Shown piece after piece: positions 51,632-60,764 of a DNA stretch of 64,000 nt. Origin of the DNA: Streptomyces sp. L-9-10. Lineage in GTDB: Bacteria > Actinomycetota > Actinomycetes > Streptomycetales > Streptomycetaceae. Both the position numbers and the translations under genes were made by a program. The stretch's first letter is position 1, and each line of letters opens with the position of its first letter. The notes under the pieces were generated by a model. It saw only the letters and a list, made by a program, of their open reading frames with translations, made no database searches and had not been told where the DNA came from. The stretch spans positions 35,127 through 99,126 of the forward strand of contig NZ_PHRF01000066.1 in NCBI RefSeq assembly GCF_004151105.1, in the 5' to 3' direction.

Positions 51632-51881
51632 CGCGCGAGACTACGACGAGTACGTCCGAAGGGGCGTCGTCGGCCCGGAGGACAGACAGACGCACACTCC
51701 GGCGGGCCGCAAAGGTGGGAAAGCCGCCCACAGCCGAAGGAACCGCCGCCCCCGTCGGCGGCGGATATCACTGAGCGTAGGCTCGTTGCCGCCGCGCAGA
51801 GCGCCCGCTTACGATGCGGCGGGCTCGGTCGGCCCACCCCTCGACCGCCAACGAACCTAACGAAAGCGAGATTTCACCACC

Positions 51882-53411
51882 GTGACTGCTCTCACTCTCA
51901 GCACTTCCGGGGCGGCGACGCTGCGCGCCGACGCGATTGTCGTCGGCGTCGCGAAGGGCGCCAAAGGGCCGGTTGTGGCGCCGGGCGCCGAGGCCGTGGA
52001 CAAGGCGTTCGACGGAAAGCTCGCCTCCGTCCTGGAGACCCTCGGCGCCTCGGGTGCCGAGGGTGAGGTGACCAAGCTGCCCGTGCTGTCGGGCCTGAAG
52101 GCACCGGTCGTCCTCGCGGTCGGGCTCGGCCCGGTCCCGAAGAAGGACGCGACGTACGGCGCCGAGCCGCTGCGCCGTGCCGCCGGGGTCGCCGCGCGCG
52201 CTCTGTCCGGCGTGAAGAAGGCCGCGTTCGCGCTGCCCGTCGAGGCGTCCGAGGACGTCGAGGCGATCGCCGAGGGCGCGCTGCTCGGCGCGTACGCCTT
52301 CACCGCCTACCAGGGCGGCGAGAAGAACGCCAAGAAGGGCGACGGCCCGAAGCAGCCGCTCGGCGAGGTGGCACTGCTGGGCGCCAAGCCGCGCGACAAG
52401 GCGCACAAGGCCGCCGCCGAGCGCGCGATCGCGCTGACCGAGGAGGTCAACCGCGCCCGCGATCTGGTGAACACCCCGCCGAACGACCTCACCCCCGAGT
52501 CCTTCGCCGCCGTGGCCACCGCCGCCGGCAAGGAGAACGGCATCAAGGTGCAGGTCCTCGACGAGAAGGCGCTCGCCAAGGGCGGCTACGGCGGCATCCT
52601 CGGGGTCGGCCAGGGCTCGGCCAACCCGCCGCGGCTGGTGAAGCTCGCCTACACGCACCCCGACGCGGAGAAGACCCTCGCCCTCGTCGGCAAGGGCATC
52701 ACCTACGACTCGGGCGGCATCTCGCTGAAGCCGGCCGGTCACAACGAGACGATGAAGTGCGACATGAGCGGCGCCGCCGCGGTGTTCGCCGCCGTCGTCG
52801 CCGCCGCCAGGCTCGGTCTCGCCGTCAACGTCACCGGCTGGCTCGCCCTCGCGGAGAACATGCCGTCCGGCACGGCCACCCGCCCGGGTGACGTGCTGCG
52901 CATGTACAGCGGCAAGACCGTCGAGGTCCTCAACACCGACGCCGAGGGCCGGCTCGTGCTGGCGGACGCGCTGACCCGGGCCTCCGAGGAGAACCCGGAC
53001 GCGATCGTCGACGTGGCGACCCTGACCGGCGCGATGGTGCTGGCGCTGGGCAACCGCACGTTCGGCATCATGGCGAACGACGAGGCGTTCCGTACCTCGA
53101 TCCACGAGATCGCGGAGGAGGCCGGCGAGGCGTCCTGGCCGATGCCGCTCCCCGCCGACCTGCGCAAGGGCATGGACTCCCCCACCGCCGACATCGCGAA
53201 CATGGGCGAGCGGATGGGCGGCGGCCTGGTCGCCGGGCTCTTCCTGAAGGAGTTCGTCGGCGAGGGCATCACCTGGGCCCACCTGGACATCGCGGGCCCG
53301 GCCTTCCACGAGGGGGCGCCGTACGGTTACACGCCGAAGGGCGGTACGGGCGCCTCGATCCGTACGCTCGTGAAGCTGGCGGAGCGCACCGCCGCGGGCG
53401 ACCTGGGCTGA
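51882..53411 (+). CDS. pepA: Leucyl aminopeptidase (M17)
   Basis: The 509-aa enzyme has a variable N-terminal macro-like domain and the M17 catalytic domain. Metal and active-site motifs are GKGITYDSGGISLKP, KCDMSGAAAV and the signature NTDAEGRLVLADAL. It removes N-terminal residues as a hexameric di-metal peptidase in the cytoplasm. GTG at 51882 has a weak GAAAGCGAG upstream. It precedes lpd by 255 nt. Confidence 0.96.
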   Translation: MTALTLSTSGAATLRADAIVVGVAKGAKGPVVAPGAEAVDKAFDGKLASVLETLGASGAEGEVTKLPVLSGLKAPVVLAVGLGPVPKKDATYGAEPLRRAAGVAARALSGVKKAAFALPVEASEDVEAIAEGALLGAYAFTAYQGGEKNAKKGDGPKQPLGEVALLGAKPRDKAHKAAAERAIALTEEVNRARDLVNTPPNDLTPESFAAVATAAGKENGIKVQVLDEKALAKGGYGGILGVGQGSANPPRLVKLAYTHPDAEKTLALVGKGITYDSGGISLKPAGHNETMKCDMSGAAAVFAAVVAAARLGLAVNVTGWLALAENMPSGTATRPGDVLRMYSGKTVEVLNTDAEGRLVLADALTRASEENPDAIVDVATLTGAMVLALGNRTFGIMANDEAFRTSIHEIAEEAGEASWPMPLPADLRKGMDSPTADIANMGERMGGGLVAGLFLKEFVGEGITWAHLDIAGPAFHEGAPYGYTPKGGTGASIRTLVKLAERTAAGDLG

Positions 53412-53666
53412 CCGCGGGTCCGCGCGACGGCCGGCGGGCGGCTCCGGCCGGCCGCGGGACCGGGGCTCCGGAGGTGGGCGAGGGCGGCAGAACGATGTGG
53501 CCCGTCTCACCTCCGGGGCCCCGCGTCCCGTCTTGCTTCGACAAGTGCGAAGATGGGTTCTCGGCAGGACAGGGCCCCCACCACAGGGCCGAAGACATAG
53601 CGGCCGAAGACCAGCCGCCGCCCGGTCACCGGACCGCGCCCGGCGCACATGCATGGAGGACGTGAC

Positions 53667-55055
53667 GTGGCGAACGACGCCAGCACCGTTTTCGACCTAG
53701 TGATCCTCGGCGGCGGTAGCGGCGGTTACGCCGCGGCGCTGCGCGGAGCGCAGCTGGGCCTGGACGTCGCACTGATCGAGAAGAACAAGCTGGGCGGCAC
53801 CTGCCTGCACAACGGCTGCATCCCCACGAAGGCCCTGCTGCACGCCGGCGAGATCGCCGACCAGGCACGCGAGAGCGCGCAGTTCGGTATCAAGACCACC
53901 TTCGACGGCGTCGACATCGCGGGTGTCCACAAGTACAAGGACGAGGTCATCTCGGGCCTGTACAAGGGCCTCCAGGGTCTGGTCGCCTCCCGCAAGGTGA
54001 CCTACATCGAGGGCGCGGGCCGGCTCTCCTCCCCCACCTCCGTCGATGTGAACGGGCAGCGCGTCCAGGGCCGTCACGTCCTCCTCGCGACCGGTTCCGT
54101 ACCGAAGTCGCTGCCGGGTCTAGTGATCGACGGCGACCGTGTCATCTCCTCGGACCACGCACTGACCCTGGACCGGGTCCCGCAGTCCGCGATCATCCTG
54201 GGCGGCGGTGTCATCGGCGTCGAGTTCGCCTCCGCGTGGAAGTCGTTCGGCACGGACGTCACGGTCGTCGAGGGCCTCAAGCACCTCGTCCCGGCCGAGG
54301 ACGAGAACAGCTCCAAGCTGCTGGAGCGCGCCTTCCGCAAGCGCGGCATCAAGTTCAACCTCGGTACGTTCTTCGAGAAGGCCGAGTACACCCCGGACGG
54401 CGTCCGCGTGACGCTGGCCGACGGCAAGACGTTCGAGGCGGAGATACTGCTCGTCGCGATCGGCCGCGGTCCGGTCTCCGAGGGTCTCGGGTACGAAGAG
54501 CAGGGCGTCGCGACCGACCGCGGCTATGTCGTCGTCGACGAGTACATGCGCACGAACGTGGAGACCGTCTCGGCGGTCGGTGACCTCGTCCCGACCCTCC
54601 AGCTCGCGCATGTCGGCTTCGCCGAGGGCATTCTGGTGGCCGAGCGGCTGGCCGGTCTGAAGACCGTTCCGATCGACTACGACGGCGTGCCGCGGGTGAC
54701 GTACTGCCACCCCGAGGTCGCCTCCGTGGGTATCACCGAGGCCAAGGCCAAGGAGATCTACGGCGCGGACAAGGTCGTCGCCCTCAAGTACAACCTCGCG
54801 GGCAACGGAAAGAGCAAGATCCTCAAGACCGCGGGCGAGATCAAGCTCGTCCAGGTCAAGGACGGCGCCGTGGTCGGCGTCCACATGGTCGGTGACCGTA
54901 TGGGCGAGCAGGTCGGCGAAGCTCAGCTGATCTACAACTGGGAGGCTCTGCCGGCCGAGGTCGCGCAGCTCATCCACGCGCACCCGACCCAGAACGAGGC
55001 TCTCGGCGAGGCCCACCTGGCCCTGGCCGGCAAGCCCCTCCACTCCCACGACTGA
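53667..55055 (+). CDS. lpdA: Dihydrolipoyl dehydrogenase (E3)
   Basis: The 462-aa flavoprotein reoxidises dihydrolipoyl groups of 2-oxoacid dehydrogenases. It has an FAD-binding GGGSGGYAAALRGAQLG, the redox disulfide GGTCLHNGCIPTKALL, the NAD-binding GGGVIGVEFASAW and the C-terminal His-Glu pair in IHAHPTQNEALGEAH. GTG at 53667 lies six bases after GGAGGACGTGAC, making it better than the ATG at 53649 that precedes that site. It is followed directly by sucB. Confidence 0.96.
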   Translation: MANDASTVFDLVILGGGSGGYAAALRGAQLGLDVALIEKNKLGGTCLHNGCIPTKALLHAGEIADQARESAQFGIKTTFDGVDIAGVHKYKDEVISGLYKGLQGLVASRKVTYIEGAGRLSSPTSVDVNGQRVQGRHVLLATGSVPKSLPGLVIDGDRVISSDHALTLDRVPQSAIILGGGVIGVEFASAWKSFGTDVTVVEGLKHLVPAEDENSSKLLERAFRKRGIKFNLGTFFEKAEYTPDGVRVTLADGKTFEAEILLVAIGRGPVSEGLGYEEQGVATDRGYVVVDEYMRTNVETVSAVGDLVPTLQLAHVGFAEGILVAERLAGLKTVPIDYDGVPRVTYCHPEVASVGITEAKAKEIYGADKVVALKYNLAGNGKSKILKTAGEIKLVQVKDGAVVGVHMVGDRMGEQVGEAQLIYNWEALPAEVAQLIHAHPTQNEALGEAHLALAGKPLHSHD

Positions 55056-55151
55056 TGCCTCAGTCCGGGCGCGACGACCACTACCGCACTTCCCCTCGCT
55101 CGGCGCTCCGCGCGAGCTGGGGAGACCCCATCGTTAGGAGCAACTGAAACC

Positions 55152-56963
55152 ATGGCGGTTTCCGTAACCCTGCCGGCGCTCGGCGAGAGCGTCACCGAGG
55201 GCACTGTCACCCGCTGGCTGAAGGCCGAGGGCGAGCGCGTCGAGGCCGACGAGCCTTTGCTCGAGGTCTCCACCGACAAGGTCGACACCGAGATCCCCGC
55301 CCCGGTGGCCGGTGTGCTGGCCTCCATCAAGGTGGCCGAGGACGAGACCGTGGAGGTCGGCGCCGAGCTGGCCATCATCGACGACGGGACGGGCGGCGTC
55401 GAGGCGGCCCAGCCGACGGAGGCCGCTCCGGCCCCCGCCGCCGAGCCCGCTCCGGCCCCCGCCGCCCCGGCCCCCGCCGCCCCGGCCCCCGTGGCCGAGG
55501 CTCCCGCGGCTCCGGCCGCACAGCCCGAGCCCGCCGCCGCCCCTGCCGGTGGCGCCTCCGGCACCGACGTCACGCTGCCCGCGCTGGGCGAGTCGGTCAC
55601 CGAGGGCACCGTCACCCGCTGGCTGAAGGAGGTCGGCGAGGAGGTCGCGGAGGACGAGCCGCTGCTCGAGGTCTCCACCGACAAGGTCGACACCGAGATT
55701 CCCGCTCCGGTCGCCGGTGTGCTGCTGGAGATCGTGGTCGGCGAGGACGAGACCGCCGAGGTCGGCGCCAAGCTCGCCGTCATCGGCGCTCCGGGGGCGG
55801 CCCCGGCCGCCGCTCCGGCTCCTGCCGCTCCGGCGCCCGCGCCGGTCCAGGAGGCTCCGGCCCCCGCCCCGGCACCCGCCGCCGCTCCGGCTCCGGCTCC
55901 GGCCGCCCCGGCTCCGGCGCCCGCGCCGGTCCAGGCCGCGCCCGCGGCTCCTGCTCCGGCCGCTCCGGCCCCGGCGGCCCCGGCCCCGGTCACCCCGGCG
56001 CCCGCCGCGACCACCGGCGACGACGGCGCGTACGTCACCCCGCTGGTGCGCAAGCTCGCCGCCGAGAACAGCGTCGACCTGGGCGCGGTCAAGGGCACCG
56101 GCGTCGGTGGCCGTATCCGCAAGCAGGACGTCATCGCCGCCGCGGAGGCCGCCAAGGCCGCCGCGCGTGCCGCCGCACAGGCCCCCGCCCCGGCAGCCGC
56201 TCCCGCCGCGTCGAAGGCGCCCACGCTGGAGGCGTCCCCGCTGCGCGGCCAGACCGTCAAGATGACCCGCATGCGCAAGGTCATCGGCGACAACATGCTG
56301 AAGGCGCTCCAGACGCAGGCCCAGCTGACCTCCGTGGTCGAGGTGGACATCACCAAGCTGATGCGGCTGCGCGCCCAGGCCAAGGAGTCCTTCGCCGCCC
56401 GTGAGGGCGTCAAGCTCTCCCCGATGCCGTTCTTCGTCAAGGCGGCGGCCCAGGCGCTGAAGGCCCACCCGGTCATCAACGCCCGGATCAACGAGGGCGA
56501 AGGCACGATCACGTACTTCGACTCGGAGAACATCGGCATCGCCGTGGACTCCGAGAAGGGTCTGATGACCCCGGTCATCAAGGGTGCGGGCGATCTGAAC
56601 ATCGCCGGTATCTCCAAGAAGACCGCGGAGCTGGCGGCGGCGGTCCGGGCGAGCAAGATCACCCCGGACGACCTGGCCGGCGCGACCTTCACCATCAGCA
56701 ACACCGGTTCGCGCGGTGCGCTGTTCGACACGATCATCGTGCCGCCGAACCAGGTCGCCATCCTGGGCATCGGTGCCACCGTCCGGCGTCCCGTGGTCAT
56801 CAACCACCCGGACCTCGGCGAGACGATCGCGGTGCGCGACATGACGTACGTCGCGCTCTCCTACGACCACCGGCTGGTGGACGGCGCCGACGCCGCCCGC
56901 TACCTGACGGCGGTCAAGGCGATTCTGGAGGCCGGCGAGTTCGAGGTCGAGCTCGGTCTGTAG
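55152..56963 (+). CDS. sucB: Dihydrolipoamide acyltransferase (E2) with two lipoyl domains
   Basis: The 603-aa protein has two tandem lipoyl domains with lipoylated Lys43 and Lys178 in VSTDKVDTEIP, each followed by long Ala/Pro linkers. A peripheral-subunit-binding domain follows (YVTPLVRKLAAENSVDLGAV), then the catalytic core with SYDHRLVDGADAARYL. It serves as E2 of 2-oxoglutarate and/or pyruvate dehydrogenase; in actinobacteria this E2 is shared. ATG at 55152 has GGAG about 12 nt upstream. It is in the lpd-sucB operon. Confidence 0.94.
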   Translation: MAVSVTLPALGESVTEGTVTRWLKAEGERVEADEPLLEVSTDKVDTEIPAPVAGVLASIKVAEDETVEVGAELAIIDDGTGGVEAAQPTEAAPAPAAEPAPAPAAPAPAAPAPVAEAPAAPAAQPEPAAAPAGGASGTDVTLPALGESVTEGTVTRWLKEVGEEVAEDEPLLEVSTDKVDTEIPAPVAGVLLEIVVGEDETAEVGAKLAVIGAPGAAPAAAPAPAAPAPAPVQEAPAPAPAPAAAPAPAPAAPAPAPAPVQAAPAAPAPAAPAPAAPAPVTPAPAATTGDDGAYVTPLVRKLAAENSVDLGAVKGTGVGGRIRKQDVIAAAEAAKAAARAAAQAPAPAAAPAASKAPTLEASPLRGQTVKMTRMRKVIGDNMLKALQTQAQLTSVVEVDITKLMRLRAQAKESFAAREGVKLSPMPFFVKAAAQALKAHPVINARINEGEGTITYFDSENIGIAVDSEKGLMTPVIKGAGDLNIAGISKKTAELAAAVRASKITPDDLAGATFTISNTGSRGALFDTIIVPPNQVAILGIGATVRRPVVINHPDLGETIAVRDMTYVALSYDHRLVDGADAARYLTAVKAILEAGEFEVELGL

Positions 56964-56999
56964 GCCCGAGGCGAACAAGCCAAAAACACGTACGGCAAC

Positions 57000-57037
57000 G
57001 GCGCCCCCGCCCGGATCTATCTCCGGGCGGGGGCGCC
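57000..57037 (+). terminator. Terminator after sucB
   Basis: GGCGCCCCCGCCCGG (57000-57014) pairs with CCGGGCGGGGGCGCC (57023-57037) around an 8-nt AT-rich loop, 37 nt past the sucB stop. Confidence 0.9.
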
Positions 57038-57097
57038 GCCGTATGGTGCACGCCGCCGTATCGTTCATCCATCGACCGCTGTCCCCAGGAGCGCTTC

Positions 57098-57721
57098 ATG
57101 ACCCCGCCCGTCATCCACTCGCTGCGCGAACAGATCCGCGAGCACATCGTGGAGGGGATCGTCAGCGGCCGCTGGAAGCCGGGTGAGCGGATCGTGGAGC
57201 GGCGCATCGCGACCGAACTACAGGTCAGCCAGACGCCCGTACGTGAGGCGCTGCGCGAGCTGGAGAGTCTGCGGCTGATCGAGTCGGCGCCCAACAAGGG
57301 CGTACGGGTACGGAACCTGACCGCGGCCGATCTGGAGGAGAGCTATCCGGTGCGGGCGGGCCTTGAGCAGATCGCCGCGGAGCTGGCCGCCGAGCGTCTC
57401 GCGCGGGACTGCTCGGCCCTGGAGCCGCACGTACTGGCGCTGTACGAGGCGGACCGGAGAGCGGACGGGACCGGCCAGGTGCGGCACACCGTGGGCTTCC
57501 ACCGGGAGCTGGTGCGAGCGGCCGGTAACAGTGTGTTGCTGCACACCTGGGAAGGGCTCGGCATCGAGGTCTTCACCGCGCTGTCGATCCGCTGGCTGGG
57601 AACGGTGCAGAAGTCGTACGCCGAGGAGCACGAGGAACTGGTCGAGGCGTTCCGCAGAAGGGATCCCGGCATTGGCGCACTGGTGAAGGACCATGTGCTC
57701 GGATGTGCGCCGCGCGCCTGA
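57098..57721 (+). CDS. GntR-family regulator (FCD type), probable controller of aceE
   Basis: The 207-aa regulator has an N-terminal winged helix (LREQIREHIVEGIVSGRWKPGERI, TELQVSQTPVREALRELES) and a C-terminal helical FCD-type ligand domain (YPVRAGLEQIAAELAAERLA, HTVGFHRELVRAAGNSVLL). FCD regulators bind carboxylic acids such as pyruvate or other metabolites. It is followed 217 nt later by aceE, on the same strand, with a good palindromic operator in the gap. That suggests pyruvate-dehydrogenase control, by analogy to PdhR. Confidence 0.9.
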   Translation: MTPPVIHSLREQIREHIVEGIVSGRWKPGERIVERRIATELQVSQTPVREALRELESLRLIESAPNKGVRVRNLTAADLEESYPVRAGLEQIAAELAAERLARDCSALEPHVLALYEADRRADGTGQVRHTVGFHRELVRAAGNSVLLHTWEGLGIEVFTALSIRWLGTVQKSYAEEHEELVEAFRRRDPGIGALVKDHVLGCAPRA

Positions 57722-57823
57722 ATCACCCCTTCTGTCATGACTCACTCTCCGTCACTCGGTGCCCCCTTCTGTGGCACGGAATGCCAATTCCTCCAGATCG
57801 AGAAGTTTTGCCTTTCAACCCTT

Positions 57824-57840
57824 TGATCGATCATCGATCA
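57824..57840 (+). promoter_or_regulatory. 8-1-8 palindrome in the aceE promoter region
   Basis: TGATCGAT and ATCGATCA are exact reverse complements around one C. The site is 98 nt before the aceE ATG, in an AT-rich stretch that ends with TTACAGTCT, which could include the -10 box. It is the natural candidate operator for the adjacent GntR/FCD regulator. Confidence 0.75.
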
Positions 57841-57938
57841 GCGACTTACAGTCTTAGACGGACTGCACCCAGTCCTCCGCCCTGTCCTGCCAGACAAGGC
57901 TCTTTCTCCACCCCCCTCCTGTCCGGAAGGCGGCGACC

Positions 57939-60608
57939 ATGCCCGACCCCGTAGGCAAGCTTCCGAGCGAGCTCGACCAGCTCCCGGACCGTGATGCCGA
58001 GGAGACCGCCGAGTGGGCGGCCTCGCTCGATGCCGTGACCGAGCACGCCGGCCCGCACCGCGCCGCCTATCTGATGCGGCGCACCCTCCACCACGCGGGA
58101 ACGGCCGGGGTCCCGGTGCCCGCGCTGCTGGAGACCGACTATGTGAACACCATCCCCACCGCCTCCGAGCCCGCCTTCGACGGCGACGAGGCGATGGAGT
58201 CCCGGATCACGGCCTGGAACCGCTGGAACGCGGCGGCCATGGTCACCCGCGGCGCCCGATACGGCGTCGGCGGCCACATCGCCACCTTCGCGTCCGCGGC
58301 CTGGCTCTACGAGACCGGCTTCAACCACTTCTTCCGCGGCAAGGAGGGGGACGGTTCCGGCGACCAGCTCTACATCCAGGGCCACGCCTCCCCCGGCATA
58401 TACGCCCGCGCCTTCCTCGACGGCCGGCTGACCGAGTCGGACCTCGACCACTTCCGCCAGGAGGCGGGCGGCAAGGGCCTGCCCTCGTACCCGCATCCGC
58501 GCCGGCTGCCCTGGCTGTGGGAGTTCCCCACCGTCTCGATGGGGCTCGGCCCGCTCTCCGCGATCTACCAGGCGCGCTTCAACCGCTATCTGACCAACCG
58601 CGGCATCAAGGACACCTCCGCCTCGCACGTCTGGGCGTTCCTCGGCGACGGCGAGATGGACGAGCCCGAGTCGACGGCGGCCCTGGCACTCGCGTCCCGT
58701 GAGCAGCTGGACAATCTGACCTTCGTCATCAACTGCAACCTCCAGCGGCTCGACGGTCCCGTCCGCGCCAACTTCAAGATCGTGCAGGAGCTGGAAGCGC
58801 AGTTCCGCGGCGCCGGCTGGAATGTCATCAAGTCGCTGTGGGGCTCGGCCTGGGACGAGCTGTTCGCCCTGGACACGACGGGTGCGCTGGTACGCCGGCT
58901 GCGCCAGGTGCCCGACGCGCAGTTCCAGACCTACGCGACCCGCGACGTGGCGTACATCCGCGAGCACTTCTTCGGCGTGGACCCGGCGCTCATCGAGCTC
59001 TCGAAGCTGGTGTCCGACGCGAAGATCGCCGAGTGTTTCTACACCTCGCGCGGCGGCCACGAGGCCCGCAAGGTGTACGCGGCCTACCGCGCGGCCCTGG
59101 CGCACAAGGGTGCCCCGACCGTGATCCTGGCGCAGACGGTGAAGGGCTACACGCTCGGCTCCGGCTTCGAGTCGCGCAACGCCAACCACCAGATGAAGAA
59201 GCTCTCGGGCGACCAGTTCCGCGCCATGCGCGATCTGCTGGAGCTGCCCATCCCGGACGCGAAGCTGGACGACAGCCTCGTACCGTACGGCCACCCCGGC
59301 GCCGACTCCCCCGAGGTGCGCTACCTCCAGGAGCGCCGCGCGGAGCTGGGCGGCCCCGCCCCGGCCCGCCGGGTGCACGCCGTGGCCCTTCCCGAGCCGT
59401 CCGAGAAGCCGTTCCAGGCGGTCTACAAGGGTTCGGGCAAGCAGTCGGTGGCGACCACCATGGCGTTCGTCCGGCTGATGAAGGACCTGATGCGGGACAA
59501 GGAGACCGGCAGGCGCTGGGTCCCGATCGTCCCGGACGAGGCCCGCACCTTCGGTATGGAGGCGCTGTTCCCGTCGGCCGGCATCTACTCGCCGCTCGGC
59601 CAGACGTACGACCCGGTCGACCGCGACCAGATCATGTACTACAAGGAAGCCAAGGACGGCCAGATCCTCAACGAGGGGATCACCGAGGCCGGTTCGATGG
59701 CGGACTTCATCGCCGCGGCGACGTCGTACGCGACGCACGGCGAGACGATGATCCCCTTCTACATCTTCTACTCGATGTTCGGCTGGCAGCGCACGGGCGA
59801 CCAGATGTGGCAGCTCGCCGACCAGCTGGGCAAGGGCTTCATCGTCGGCGCCACCGCGGGCCGTACGACCTTGACGGGCGAGGGACTCCAGCACGCCGAC
59901 GGCCACTCCCATCTGATCGCGTCCACCAACCCGGCCGCGCTCAACTACGACCCGGCGTTCGCGTACGAGATCGCCGTGATCGTCAAGGAGGGCCTGCGGC
60001 GGATGTACGGCCCCGAGGCCGAGGACGTCTTCTACTACCTGACGGTCTACAACGAGCCGATGCCGCAGCCCGCGATGCCGGAAGGCGTCGAGGAGGGCAT
60101 CGTCAAGGGCCTGTACCGCTTCAAGGAGGGCACCCCGGCCGCGGCCGACGCCCCCCGTACCCAGCTGCTGGCGTCCGGTACGGCGATCCACTGGGCCCTG
60201 GAGGCACAGGAACTGCTCGCCGACGACTGGGGCGTCACCGCCGATGTCTGGTCCGCCACGTCGTGGGGCGAGCTGCGCCGGGACGCGATGGAGGCCGACG
60301 AGGCGCTGCTGCACGGCGAGGAGCGGGTGCCGTATGTGACGCGCGCGCTGGCCGGCGCGCCGGGTCCGGTCCTCGCGGTCAGCGACTGGATGCGTCAGGT
60401 CCCCGACCAGATCAGCCAGTGGGTCGAGCAGGACTACACCTCGCTCGGTACGGACGGCTTCGGGCTCTCCGACACCCGCGAGGCGGCCCGCCGTCACTTC
60501 GGCGTGGACGCCCGGTCCATCGTGGTCGCGGCGCTGGCGCAGCTGGCCCGCCGGGGCGAGGTCAAGCCGGAGCGGGTCGTGGAGGCCCGCGAGCGCTACG
60601 GCCTCTGA
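57939..60608 (+). CDS. aceE: Pyruvate dehydrogenase E1 component, homodimeric type
   Basis: The 889-aa enzyme decarboxylates pyruvate with thiamine diphosphate and acetylates the E2 lipoyl group. It contains YGVGGHIATFASAAWLYE, the ThDP-Mg motif GDGEMDEPEST to NCNLQRLDGPVR, and GEGLQHADGHSHLIAS late in the protein, all typical of AceE. Length matches. The ATG at 57939 is preceded by GGAAGG. It is downstream of a GntR-type gene and palindrome; E2 and E3 are supplied by the nearby sucB and lpdA or by others. Confidence 0.97.
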   Translation: MPDPVGKLPSELDQLPDRDAEETAEWAASLDAVTEHAGPHRAAYLMRRTLHHAGTAGVPVPALLETDYVNTIPTASEPAFDGDEAMESRITAWNRWNAAAMVTRGARYGVGGHIATFASAAWLYETGFNHFFRGKEGDGSGDQLYIQGHASPGIYARAFLDGRLTESDLDHFRQEAGGKGLPSYPHPRRLPWLWEFPTVSMGLGPLSAIYQARFNRYLTNRGIKDTSASHVWAFLGDGEMDEPESTAALALASREQLDNLTFVINCNLQRLDGPVRANFKIVQELEAQFRGAGWNVIKSLWGSAWDELFALDTTGALVRRLRQVPDAQFQTYATRDVAYIREHFFGVDPALIELSKLVSDAKIAECFYTSRGGHEARKVYAAYRAALAHKGAPTVILAQTVKGYTLGSGFESRNANHQMKKLSGDQFRAMRDLLELPIPDAKLDDSLVPYGHPGADSPEVRYLQERRAELGGPAPARRVHAVALPEPSEKPFQAVYKGSGKQSVATTMAFVRLMKDLMRDKETGRRWVPIVPDEARTFGMEALFPSAGIYSPLGQTYDPVDRDQIMYYKEAKDGQILNEGITEAGSMADFIAAATSYATHGETMIPFYIFYSMFGWQRTGDQMWQLADQLGKGFIVGATAGRTTLTGEGLQHADGHSHLIASTNPAALNYDPAFAYEIAVIVKEGLRRMYGPEAEDVFYYLTVYNEPMPQPAMPEGVEEGIVKGLYRFKEGTPAAADAPRTQLLASGTAIHWALEAQELLADDWGVTADVWSATSWGELRRDAMEADEALLHGEERVPYVTRALAGAPGPVLAVSDWMRQVPDQISQWVEQDYTSLGTDGFGLSDTREAARRHFGVDARSIVVAALAQLARRGEVKPERVVEARERYGL

Positions 60609-60679
60609 GTTCCGCGGTCTCTGAGCGCCACGGCCTCTGAGCGCTACGGCCTTGCGTCCAGCGGCCTTTGAGCGCTGCG
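60591..60679 (+). repeat. 16-bp imperfect tandem repeat extending from the aceE 3' end
   Basis: The last aceE codons GAG-CGC-TAC-GGC-CTC-TGA continue as degenerate copies of GCCTCTGAGCGCTACG at 60601, 60617, 60633, 60649 (15 nt) and 60664. The exact repeat of the gene end at 60633-60648 indicates local duplication rather than chance. Confidence 0.85.
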
Positions 60680-60719
60680 GCAGCCGAGGCCGGGCCTGAT
60701 GTCCGGTCATGCCCCGGGA

Positions 60720-60748
60720 GAACCCCCGTCACGCTGTGGCGGGGGTTC
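60720..60748 (+). terminator. Hairpin before the WYL regulator
   Basis: GAACCCCCG (60720-60728) pairs with CGGGGGTTC (60740-60748) around an 11-nt loop. It probably ends aceE transcription; it lies only 16 nt before the next start codon. Confidence 0.8.
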
Positions 60749-60764
60749 CCTGCATCATGGATCC

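Noticed and set aside
57846..60710. A 954-codon minus-strand frame opposite aceE
   Set aside because: It mirrors aceE codon structure and has no recognisable motif; aceE is unambiguous.
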